NCBI RefSeq assembly: GCF_910592395.1
Contig: NC_088311.1
Coordinates: 1,924,501-1,988,500, forward strand
Length of the DNA: 64,000 bases
From: Lineus longissimus
Lineage: Eukaryota; Nemertea; Pilidiophora; Heteronemertea; Lineidae
Reading direction: 5' to 3'
Below are positions 28,154 through 38,788 of this stretch, piece by piece. The notes below the pieces were generated by a model, which saw only the letters and a program-made list of their open reading frames with translations, did no database searches and was not told the DNA's origin. Both the position numbers and the translations under genes were made by a program. The first letter of the stretch is position 1. Every line of letters starts with the position of its first letter.

Positions 28154-28457
28154 CCTCAAAATCGAAGTGACCCTGGAGTGTTACATCTGTGGTATAACAT
28201 ATATTAGTGCTTTTTGAAATCCAGCATTTTCTTCCTTGAATTGACAATAAGAAAAACTATTTTATTCAAAAATTTGTTGGGAATTTGTTTTCGATGTATA
28301 AAAAGACACGAGAACTCTGTCAACCTTGTTTTAGGAATATGAATCATTGTTCCATCTGCTGTTGATAAGACATTTTCGCAAAATCTGTTTTGTTAATTTT
28401 CTACCAAATAAACTCCACAAAATCTCCTTCCTCAGTAATAATTGTTATATTTAAAAG
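28154..28457. promoter_or_regulatory. Bidirectional promoter region of CDK7 and RTF2
   Basis: The start codons of CDK7 (minus) and RTF2 (plus) are only 304 bp apart, so both leaders and both core promoters must fit here unless an upstream untranslated exon exists. The stretch is AT-rich with no clear TATA box in either direction. Two genes needed in all cells, arranged in this way, make a shared promoter likely. Confidence 0.65.
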
Positions 28458-31400
28458 ATGGGTTGTGATGGAGGGACAATCCCTACTCGAGATGAACTGG
28501 TCAGATTAAAGAAGAAACCAGAACAGGTGTGGTAAATCAGCAAATTATCGCAGAAAAATTGCGAAATATTTTGTACCCTGTTTTCGCCATTCCCCTAACT
28601 CTTCACTTCCAATCCAGCAGGTTTTGTGTCAACACAGGAAGTGAAATTCTACCATACGAAGCAATTGTAAATTTCATTGAACTTACAACTTAAGAAGAGT
28701 CTATGCCTGTAAATGTGGCTATGGCCTTAATCTTTGTATTCTAAACAAATAACTGTTTCTTAGTTTTAGGCCTATATCCGAATAGTGTGTCATTTTCTGT
28801 TCTTATTTTCAGAAAGACAAGTTTGCTGACCTCGCCCACAAATGGCAGAACTGTGCAATTTCCCAGGAGCCACTTCGTCGACCAATTGTTGCCTGTGAGT
28901 TAGGGAGGTGAGCAAATTTTGCTATCTCTTTAATACAATACAATAGTAATGGTGGTAAATCAGAAAGATTTGCACAAATCTCAGAATGTTCCACTACTTC
29001 ATCACTGGCAAATTACATAAATGAATGCTGTGACTCATCTGATTCTTTTTATGCAGGTTGTACAACAAAGATGTTGTGATTGAACTCCTTTTGGACAAGT
29101 CTAAGTTTGATTGTGCTGCCAGTTTTGATCACATCAGAGGACTTAAAGTAAGCAACATATTTCATCATACATGTAATTTGTCTGTTTCAAGACTTGTGTG
29201 AAAAGACCTTCTTTTGAAAATGATAAGATCTTGTTTCTCCTGAAGACAAATTTTGATACTGTTGCTTGTTGTTTTTAACGTTGACCACAGAGGAGTAGTG
29301 CACTCCACCGGATAAGCTTTTTTACTTCCAATGATTTTCTTTGCGTTCTCTGGCTGAGCATGCCCAATTCCCTTTGGTTGTGTAAGTGTCCTGTCAAAGT
29401 GTGTCTGTCAGTATTAGAATCCTATTCTTCAAATCCAGGATGTGAAAGTATTACAGTTGACCGACAACCCAGCTTACAAAGATGAGGACCACAAGGCTGG
29501 TTATGCGGAGAAGGCTTTGGTGAAATACATCTGCCCAATCGCTGGCCTGGAGATGAATGGAAGGCATAGGTACGTTTGTCATACTGGTGACTGCTGTTTC
29601 TAATTTGGGACAATTATGGGCCAAGATGCTTTTAATTAGACTGTCAAAAGTTGTTGTTTGATCTCTTTCGGCCATGCCTTTCCATTCATTTTTGTGCAGA
29701 ATTCATTTCAAAATGAAATACTCATTGAAATTTTCATTACAGGTTTTCGTTCCTGTGGAAGTGTGGCTGTGTTTTCTCTGAAAGGGCTTTGAAAGAAGTG
29801 AAGACAGAAACATGTCAGCAGGTAATTTGAAATTTTATATCACAGCCATACCTTTGAAAGACTACTTCTTGTGTTCTTGGAAGATGATCACACTGGTCCA
29901 TCAAATTGAACATACCAGTTCTGGAATGCAATTTCATGAATACCAGAATTTGCGTTTGGATAGTGGACGCAATTCTTCCTTCTGCGCTTGGTCTCCAATT
30001 AGGTCAGGTAAAAAACCTCGTCTATTCAATTTGATGAACCAATGTAACTATCTCCGATAGCTTCTTGATCAGTTTACCATTGGTGCTTCTTGTTTACGGA
30101 AGGAAACAAGTTGTTGTCAGCTAAAAATGTAATCGTATTCATCAGTCATTGCAATCAGTGTGGAAAATAACGAACTCTGAGAAAAGCTATGTAAATTTCA
30201 CTCTTTATTGTTGTAAATGTGTTTTAATTGCACTTGTGTCCACTCATTCATAAATGCATTAATTGCAAAACTGAAGATAATGCAATTGGTTTTGATTTGA
30301 CATGTTGATGAATCTTAAAGGAGGAGAAGCATGATTACTGCCAAATATCAATATTGCCACTAACATGCTGTGTAGAGGCGGCACTGTATCCAAACAATGA
30401 CTAGACTTCTAAAATTCTTATCTCCACGTTGTTAAATATGCAAATAAACTCTTCCGCATCAAAAGGGTTAATGGCCTTGGTAATTTGGGGTTTACACTAG
30501 GCCTAATGTTATGTGTTAGCAAGGCTTCCTCGTGGCAGTAACTTTTCAAGGCAGTCGATGACAACATGGTCAAAGTGCAAGTCAACACGTCTGGCAAACA
30601 GTTCCTTCCTCTTCAACAACCAGGCCAAATCGCCCACCCCAAACACACACAGGTTATTAACATACTTCCCTTCACACTTCTCAATGGGCTGTTCATCATC
30701 AAGATACTCTGGTTTCATGACGTGCGCCATGGAAACAAGAGATCTGTCAATACTGCTGCCTGGCGTTGAATGCAGGTGATTCATCGTGGCCCAGTACATC
30801 TCCCTGGGACTGTAAGTCTGATTCAGCCACTTGAGAAATATCTGAGCAAAATAGTCTTGGAAGATGAATTCAGTGAAATGCCTTGTGGCAACGTAGTATG
30901 GAAATCCATACATGATGTCTGTCTTCAGTGGCGGTTTCTCCCTTAGGTCTGTCTTCTGCTCCAATGTTGTGACACCATTTTCTGATTTGATAACTTCATG
31001 TATGTAGCGATACCTGTCTTTCAATTCCTCAGAATCCATCCGTTTCCCAGGCATATCATTCCTATCCTTGAGAAGAGTCAAAAAGTTCTCTATCTCCTTA
31101 TTACTTTTTAAAGGGAAGCTGTCCTCCTCTAAATTGATAACATACTTCCACCTGTTGTCATGTTTGAGAAGATCGGTCATGCAATTAATCTCGCTGAGAA
31201 GCTCAGAATGATGATTTTTGATTTGCATTTCCATTTTCGTAGCCAGGAAAGCACTACCCGGGAAACAATTCACAATCGCCTTGATGGCTTCTTTTAAAGA
31301 ATCGAGGGCACCCTGATCAATGTGCACGCAATAGATGTTATTCTCATTATAAATGGCATGAAATAACGTTTCAAATTGATGTGCTGAATTCCATACATTT

Positions 31401-34400
31401 AAAATATAGGCCACTGAAATATTCAACGGTTCTTTATGGTATGGGTTATTGTAACCATATTTCCATTTAAACGAGCCACAATCTTTGGCCTCCTGAATAA
31501 AATATGAATTCGGCAACGGCCTCCCGATATCTTTTTGCAACAAATCTCGCGTTTTGTTCACCTCATCCTGCGTTCCATTGAGCAGCAACAGACATTTTGG
31601 TTGGTAATGTTTATTGTCACGTAATGCAATCGTATTCAAACTAACGTAATGAGTTTCCAGCCTCTTTGTGATGTGTTTTGTTCCATTTGACTGTAAACCA
31701 TCGAGGAGGTATTGCCGCCGTAACAGGACAAGGTAGACTATCGTGACCAGTCCCATCACGGCTAGGATGCGACGTTGTCTTACTGCTGCCAACATGTTGT
31801 CCTTCCTGTCCTTGTTTTTGTTCACTTGCTACAGACTGTTTCCCAGATGGTTCTTTTTATCTGCAAAGACAAGTAAAAAGCTGAATAACTTGCCAATTCC
31901 TTAGACACCGATGTAAAGTGACCTCTCCATGAAGTTAAGGAGGGTTCTTTTCCGGTAACCTTCTGTTCAAGTAATCTAGCCACCAATCCTACCTTCTCAC
32001 TCTCAGACTCATCCAAGTTGGCAATATTGCATAAATGTGCTTTGCATATTTTTTATTCAATATGGAAATCAGAAATGAATGTATTCATTTAAGGATAAGC
32101 AGCTTGTGTCTCCAGCATGTTCAGGTATTAACGCTTGCTGCAACCTACAATAGGATTTGATTGTATTTTTAGAGTGCTCCTGGAATAAATCAGAGGATGG
32201 AAATAAGGCAACTGCTATGTGCAATAGAGAGATTATTGCAAACAGTGCTGCTACATATTCAATATTGAAGATTAATACAACTTATTCATGAGGGCAAACA
32301 ACATTTCATGTGCGCAGTTAATGAAAAATTGACGAAAAACTATTAAGAAAACTGAATATACAACATTGTCTTATGATACATGGAAGCCTTAAAAAGTATA
32401 AAGGTCATTTTCATCTAATTAGGCGATGATTTTCCAAATGTTCAGAAATCCCCTCTTTTCATACTTGTACATGCACCACTACTAAAAGTTAACCCTTTCG
32501 CTGCAGACGACGTGAAAATGGCACGTCATGTCACATGTCCCCATCACGTGACAATGCCAGTTTGATCCAAATACTATAGAAAGTGACACTTTAAAATTTC
32601 TTTGCCCGTCAAGAAAAAAGTAAGCACTGCAGTCCATTATATCCGCATAGGCACAGGTCAAAATTGGCTTCCGCAGCAAATATGTTAATGAATGTAAAAA
32701 GGGGTTCCCTTTGCATGGGACTCAAGTCAAAGACTTTTGAACTCACCTGTTTCCAGTTAAGTCACAAAACATGATCACTATTTTATATATCATTAAGTCA
32801 CTTCTCTTTTCGTAAACTGACACGGACATCCTATTACAAGTGACAGAAGTGGTATGGGAATACTGTTAAACTCTGGTGCTTATTTCATATATAAAACCTC
32901 CCTGAGGTATGAGGAGAAATAATTAATGAGAAACCGGTCACAGGATTTTCATGCCTTGCATAAGTTCTTTAGGAATTTTAGTTAATTATTCATTGTTGGT
33001 CTAGGAACTTGATGGATAATGTGGAATAATATAACATCAATGGACACATTACTGTTGTATAAAGTGTAGAGACTACAGAAACCGGCTTTAAAAGAAATAT
33101 CATAAATGTATTATTGTCTGGGTATGATAGTGGTGTGTAAAAATCGGAAGCAAAAACCATTAAATTGTGATTTAACTTCAAAACTTCAGTTCAGTCAATG
33201 GCTAATTTTAATACTCTCAATCCTAAAATGCATGAAAATTGTGGTCTGTTTTTGCATATAAGTTTGTTGTCTGTGCTTCACGACTGTGTACATACAATAC
33301 ATTATCCTTCATGCTCAACAATCCAGTGCCATTCAATTTAGCGTGTTTTAACATGATGGGATATTCGATGCTTCTTACCTATCCTTGACCTGGTTCAGCT
33401 GTGAGGTTTTTTCAAATTGAGATAACGGAATAATTTCACAATATGTTCAAACTGCATGTTGATGTGTCACAATCATGGTTGTAGGCGTTGTTTTATCTAA
33501 TTGATAGTTACAGTATCTTATTGATATGATATTCAATAAGACGTAACTTTCAAACAGACAGATCATCATCCCATGGTGGGTAGCAATAATAACTAAAATT
33601 CTGGGGGTGTTCCAGTTCATTCACATTCCCATTCACATACTGCCTAGTGCCCGCTTCCAATTAATTTCAATTCAAGATATGAATTTTTTAGTGGTGCAGG
33701 AATAATAATGATTAATAATGTAAGCTTGCATAGAAAGCATCATAGGCGACCTGGAAACTGATACAGCTGGTTCGGAAGGGCTGATTTAATCTCCCAACAA
33801 TGCCTGACCATTATGAATGAGTTAGCTTTTCAGTCCAGCATTCAACAACAAAAAGCATAAATTATTCATTGATGAGCTGACTGTGTGTATAATCGATTTC
33901 ATTGTATTCACAAGATCTTCATCTAAATGATTCCTCTGATGTATTGTTGTGGGCTGTGAAAGCTTTTAATTCTCAGGAGACCCTTTGATTACAGTACCAG
34001 TGAAAGCCTGTATATTGTATCCATGCCACGTTATAGATTAAGTCAATTAGAATTTAGGGCTTTAATTCCAATACAAGAATATTGGTCACCTCCCAGATAT
34101 ATTTCAGATGCTGAACTGTCTTGTGAACTTACATACAAAGCCAATTTGTAAAGAACCACTAACTTAAAAGTGTCACAATATGCCTCTGTCTAAATGTACT
34201 TTATAGATGAAGTATTATTTTCCTTGCAGTGTGGTATGCCATGCAGTGATGAAGATCCCGCTATCATCCTGAATGGTACAGAAGAAGAAATGGAAACTCA
34301 GAGGACGGCGATGGATGAGCGCCGACTCAAAGCTAAATTACAGAAGGTGAGTTTAAATGAATCGGTTCAAGCTTCAACCAGAACACAACCATAACAAATA

Positions 34401-36121
34401 TTTAGAAATCTGACCTTGTCCACAGGACATGCCAAGGTAACCTCTGTGAAGTATTAACTCGTCAGCCAAAAATTCTGCCGCCCCTATCTTATTTCACGAT
34501 GTGCATTAACAGTATGTGCTTGGGCACCAGCAGGCTACATTCTATGCCTGAATTTACTGAAGTTTGTCAGATGTTCACATGCAGGTCAGACTAGATTAAT
34601 GGCTTAACCAGCTGCTCATGTGATGAAGTTCATTCTGAGGGTCAACAATTAAAATATACTTCCTTCATTCAAAGTACTGCATTTCGGATACTGTTACCCT
34701 TTTTGGACTGCCCAACAATTTCAAATCACTTTTTGTTGTTATCAATATTTGGTATGATTCAAATTACAGAAAGCCAAGAAAGGACAGACAAGAAAAGCTG
34801 AAGAAGCTTTAGGATCTGCAGGTCAGCAAGTTTGTTCATGACTTGGTAACATCCTAGCCGCCCCCCCCCCCCCCCCCCCAACACCACTCTTTTGAAATCT
34901 GCATAATGTACCTCACCTACTACCGGTAGTTATTAAAAGCTTCAAGCTTGCCCTGTTATCAATGATGAGGGCCCAGCATTGTCCCAATGATAGTCAAGTC
35001 CTACTCTGCATAAGGCCTCGTAGCAGCTGTCCCCGACATGCTGGCATGACTGAATGATTATGAGAGTAGGTGGGATGTTGGTGCATTAGATAACTCTGGT
35101 TAATGGAAAGATGGCTTACAGTGACGACAGTGTTGACCATAAGCACTGGGAGCATTTTGCTAGAACTTAAAATCCTAAAGCAATGCGAACTCTTTCAAAA
35201 TATATTCGATGCCAATTTCAAGGACGGGAGTCAGTTCTTTGCTTTCCAGAGAACAGGTTCCCACCCGTTTATAGATTAGAATTCACTTCATTTTGCAGGA
35301 GTTCTAATTGCTATAAGATTTCAAGTTCTAGCTTGAATTGGTGGTACCTATGGTCAACCCTTAACCTGCTAACGTTAGAACTAGAAGTTCAACAAAACTT
35401 AACCAACACGCTTACTTTAAAATGTACCCTACCTCACAGTCCCTGATAGCACAAGAATATGTCAAGTTGCATGTGAAGCCAAAACTGTGTCACCTCCTTT
35501 CTGTTCATGTGACATCTGCATGCTTCAGCATTGCTACATGTGGGTTATTCCACTATGATATGTACATAATGAAAGCTTGCTGATGCTACCTGGCGACCAG
35601 GTGTCAGCAACATCAGTATTGGCTTCACTGTACCCATATATTGCATAAATCAACCTTGCACATATTTGTTTAAATAGTCCTCATGTAACTTTATTCCTTT
35701 GGTTACTGAGCGATGGTCCAGCCAGTATTTCTCTCTACCAATTAGTTTAGGTTTCATATCAATGTTGATTGGTCGTCCACAATGTATAGTTACAAATGTT
35801 CATACCTACATTATTTTCCTCTTCACAGATGGCCCATCCATAAAGGTCCAGAAGATGAGTGATGAACCATCTACGAGCAAGAAACTTGATAACGGCTCGA
35901 TGAAATCAGTCGGAACAAATGGGACCGCATCCAAGTTAGCCAAGGGAAGCAAGCTTGCCAGCGGAGCATCAGTAGTCAGGAACAGTGGGAATTCAAAGTT
36001 CAAGACTGTTCAGGAAGATCCGAGTAAAAGCAAGGCCTACAAGTCTCTGTTCACATCTCATGAGAAGGCCAGGAATCAGACAAAAGCTCACTGGGTCACG
36101 TATAATCCATGTTTTTATTGA
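28458..36121 (+). CDS. RTF2: Replication termination factor 2 (RTF2/RTFDC1)
   Basis: Eight exons: 28458-28526, 28813-28907, 29057-29147, 29439-29569, 29743-29821, 34230-34346, 34770-34821, 35829-36121; 308 residues, human 306. RTF2 acts at stalled replication forks and has been linked to splicing. Seen: the near-invariant start MGCDGGTIP; the U-box/RING-like half SQEPLRRPIVACELGRLYNK; then CPIAGLEMNGRHRFSFLW, CGCVFSERALKEVK and the Cys pair CQQCGMPC, matching human CHTCGAAF; the motif ERRLKAKLQK; a variable low-complexity Ser/Lys region; and the conserved end SKAYKSLFTSHEKA...AHWVTY. The fifth intron is 4.4 kb and contains a complete glycosyltransferase gene on the other strand. The start is fixed by the conserved N-terminus. 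Confidence 0.96.
30509..31795 (-). CDS. Intronless GT14 beta-1,6-N-acetylglucosaminyltransferase-like enzyme
   Basis: A single open frame of 428 residues from the first in-frame ATG; the frame extends 10 codons upstream only to a GTG, preceded by an in-frame stop. It matches the core-2/I-branching GCNT family of Golgi enzymes, which add GlcNAc in beta-1,6 linkage to O-glycans or polylactosamine. Seen: a short basic N-terminus and a type II membrane anchor at about 9-25; VAYILNVWNSAHQFETLFHA; YCVHIDQGA; YVINLEEDSFPLKSN, where mammalian core-2 enzymes have INLCGMDFPIKTN; SPREMYWATMNHL, whose Glu332 aligns with the proposed catalytic base of mouse C2GnT-L; and VFGVGDLAWLLKRKELFARR. It lies wholly within RTF2 intron 5, antisense. 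An acceptor-like tgtag just upstream would allow a 5' UTR intron. The exact acceptor substrate cannot be predicted. Confidence 0.9.
   Translation of the reverse strand: MLAAVRQRRILAVMGLVTIVYLVLLRRQYLLDGLQSNGTKHITKRLETHYVSLNTIALRDNKHYQPKCLLLLNGTQDEVNKTRDLLQKDIGRPLPNSYFIQEAKDCGSFKWKYGYNNPYHKEPLNISVAYILNVWNSAHQFETLFHAIYNENNIYCVHIDQGALDSLKEAIKAIVNCFPGSAFLATKMEMQIKNHHSELLSEINCMTDLLKHDNRWKYVINLEEDSFPLKSNKEIENFLTLLKDRNDMPGKRMDSEELKDRYRYIHEVIKSENGVTTLEQKTDLREKPPLKTDIMYGFPYYVATRHFTEFIFQDYFAQIFLKWLNQTYSPREMYWATMNHLHSTPGSSIDRSLVSMAHVMKPEYLDDEQPIEKCEGKYVNNLCVFGVGDLAWLLKRKELFARRVDLHFDHVVIDCLEKLLPRGSLANT
32493..32684. mobile_element. Probable degenerate piggyBac-like MITE (192 bp)
   Basis: Flanked by TTAA at 32489-32492 and 32685-32688, the piggyBac target duplication. 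The left end CCCTTTCGCTGC and the complement of the right end agree at 8 of 12 positions; piggyBac ends typically begin CCC. A short imperfect palindrome GACGTG...CACGTC follows the left end. There is no coding capacity. A likely end of a related copy is at 30451-30472 (CTTCCGCATC, then AAAAGGG, then TTAA), sharing the TGCGGAAG core in complement with the right end here. Confidence 0.5.
34822..35828. other. RTF2 intron 7 with a 19-base poly-C run
   Basis: The intron begins gtcagc, a weak but acceptable donor, and ends cttcacag. Positions 34861-34879 are 19 consecutive C residues, only 40 bases from the donor; on the other strand this is poly-G. Nothing else is seen. Confidence 0.7.
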
Positions 36122-36657
36122 GAAGATCCGGAACTTTTTATAGACTTTGCAATATCAATCTAGACAGCCATGTAATAATGGCTTCTAATCTAGTGAATCA
36201 GAATCTGCATCTGGTGGCAGGTTTTGATCATAAGATTTCATAGTCGCTCCAATCAGAAAAGGGCAATGAGCTGCAAGCCTGTCTTCTCAAGCTGACTAAT
36301 ACATAGCCAACTATGACTGCCCTCTAATCTGCTGTGACAAGTGGTCATCAGTTCCTTCAGCCAAACTTAAAGGAAGCCTGTCACAGAGATGCAGGCTGGG
36401 GCCCTGGCACAATGATAACTTGATAATAGACAATGTGAATCAGTAAATTTGTACATCAAGGTACATGTAGATATTGCAGTTTGCATGTGGAGAAATGTTG
36501 TTTTTTTTCTCTCAGAAAATGTTTCACTCCAGATGGGAGGAAGATAATACAAGAGGAGCAAGCCCCTCCAAGTCTTGCATTCACCATCACTTTGAAAATA
36601 TGTCTGCTTTGTTTAGAAACATTTTATGCTGTGAATGTATTTATTGTAAATATGTGA

Positions 36658-36663
36658 AATAAA
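36658..36663 (+). terminator. Polyadenylation signal of RTF2
   Basis: AATAAA about 540 bp after the RTF2 stop, in AT-rich sequence. Confidence 0.6.
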
Positions 36664-37553
36664 TATGATTTTTTTAAATGGTGATATTAAGTGATTGTGT
36701 TAGTTTCTTTGAAAGGGAGAATCTTTCCTTCTCAGAAGAAATTTCTTCCCTGAATGGGGAGGTCTTCATCCAGTACACTGTCCTTGCTAAAGAACAACCT
36801 ACTATCTTTTGAGACACCCTGAAGGCGGAAAACTGATGGGGATGATTCAACATAAGCTTTTACTTCACTACACTCTGGATGACAGGTTTAACCTGAATCT
36901 CGGGACCCTCCGCCTTTGGTAGATGTTCCAACTTGCTATACTTTTGAAGACCAACTCAGCATTGCCATAGAGACAAGTCATGAAGCCTATTTGTACCATT
37001 CTTGCGCCAGGTACCACCCACTCTGTCATTTTACCTGACATCTGGAAACCTCTGTCTTTGGTGGAAGATATTTCTCACTGTCCTCATGGAGACAGGTCCA
37101 AACAGACAACTGGGACAACTCGTGTAGCCAACTTGAACTTGAGCACTCTCCTTGAAGGTTATGTATCTTGGGCGATAGCAGGACTTTGTCTCGAACATTT
37201 GACAACTGCCTCCCTGAGAAGGAAATGAGGGACAGACCCACCTTGAGACATTTGTCCAAGCCTGATTTTAGACATACTCCTTCATATGGCAATGTCTTCC
37301 TCCTCGACTTTGATACGATTCTCATCAAATAGGCAAACAAGACCCCTGCATGATGTCTCTGGCAGTCAGTAGTCAATAGCCGATTCAAGAGGATCCAAGG
37401 GAATCTGTCCTTTAACTGACATGTGACCGAAAAAAGGCCATGAGGAGGCTACTGTCTCCAGGATGGCAAAGCCTGAACCGGAGAACCCAGGAGAGATGTA
37501 TTCTGGTCTACCAAATGACAAAAGAGACTGTTTCAACATATTTCCAGATATAC
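36664..37553. other. Convergent intergenic stretch between RTF2 and NIPAL
   Basis: About 890 bp. Overlapping open frames on the two strands (36980-37228 + and 37026-37388 -) are not flanked by usable splice signals and show no domain. No repeat or RNA gene recognised. Confidence 0.4.
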
Positions 37554-37559
37554 TTTATT
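37554..37559 (-). terminator. Polyadenylation signal of NIPAL
   Basis: Reversed AATAAA, about 1.23 kb beyond the NIPAL stop codon at 38789; the intervening sequence is AT-rich and would be its 3' UTR. A microsatellite of acatgaat units lies within it at about 38524-38549. Confidence 0.5.
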
Positions 37560-38788
37560 CAGTTTCTGAATCTTCACACACAAACAACAAAGTAAAGCAC
37601 CATTATTGTCTTCCAGCAATATAATGATGTCCTAGCTTTGATATCTACACATATCCACACAAAAAAGTTTTATCTGCTTTTAGGGATCAAAATCACAGTG
37701 GTACAAACAATTCATGATTTGATACATTTCTTTCTTTCTCAAATGCAACTTTCATCGATCCAAACAACATTTGTTGTTTGTGCTTATACAAGGTGGTCAT
37801 ACAAGGTCGTCACACAGGCTCTTAAAGAGAAAACCTGACATTACAATATGATTCTAATATAGTGTAATAATAATCTCTATGTAATTTTTCTTCTGATAAA
37901 TTTTTCCTATGAATAATGGCAATTTCAAAGGAACTTAATAACACGGTGGTCATTCTAGTAAATAAACTGGCTAATAGTCCAGAATTGTTTGCGGTAGGTG
38001 AATTCACGGAGAATTGAAAGGAGGAAGAAAATAGTTCCATTCACCCCGCCACCGTACCAAGACTCCAACAAGTCTTCTCTAGGCCCATAACAGTATATTC
38101 ATTAGAATGAAAACTGAGGATTCACATCTAGTACATGTTTACACTTATGTCACATTAGACTCTGAATAAATCAACAATAATTTACTTATCAACATAGATT
38201 CTGAAAAATATCACTTCTTTACAGTACATTCTCTTACACAACAAGAGGACTATAACTCTTAAACATACACTGTGTTAAACATTGTACGCTTCACTTTTGT
38301 TACAAGGTGCTTGACAGAAAGACATTCCTTAGGAATGTTTGATCTAGCCCAAATACAGGGTGTAATAAAAAATGAAGTTTCAATCTGTAATAGATGTATT
38401 TAGCCAAAAAGATAGGCAAAATAACCTCTAGTTGACTAGACTGGTAGCCTGGCACTGACTTCAGAGTTCATCAGGCCTACTAATGACAAAAGTGTCTTAT
38501 TCGGATCAATCACAACAAAAACATACATGAATACATGAATACATGAATGAAACATACAAAAATATCACCAATGCATTTCTTTTCAATTTGTTCTTAATGG
38601 TGAGAAATTGGAGGCCGCTCTGGCGAAAGTAGAAGTTATCTCAGTGGAAGACCGCCTAAAAACAAAATCTGTCCACAGATGACGTCATTTGGGGCATCAT
38701 GAGATGGGATAATACGTTGGGAATAGAACAATAATCTCTTTGAGAATGGATAGTTTTCAGTCTAAACCCACTCTGGTGTCTCCGCATA

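Larger units (their letters stand above)
29822..34229. other. RTF2 intron 5, 4.4 kb, hosting a nested gene and a MITE
   Basis: Donor gtaatt and acceptor ttccttgcag bound this intron. Besides the antisense glycosyltransferase (30509-31795) and the piggyBac-like MITE (32493-32684), the rest (31800-34200) is AT-rich with no recognisable feature. Confidence 0.8.

Noticed and set aside
31796-31825. Start of the glycosyltransferase 10 codons upstream
   Set aside because: The upstream codon is GTG, preceded by an in-frame stop; the first ATG at 31795 is used instead.
36980-37388. Overlapping 82- and 120-codon frames on opposite strands
   Set aside because: Mutual shadows in an intergenic stretch with no recognisable features.
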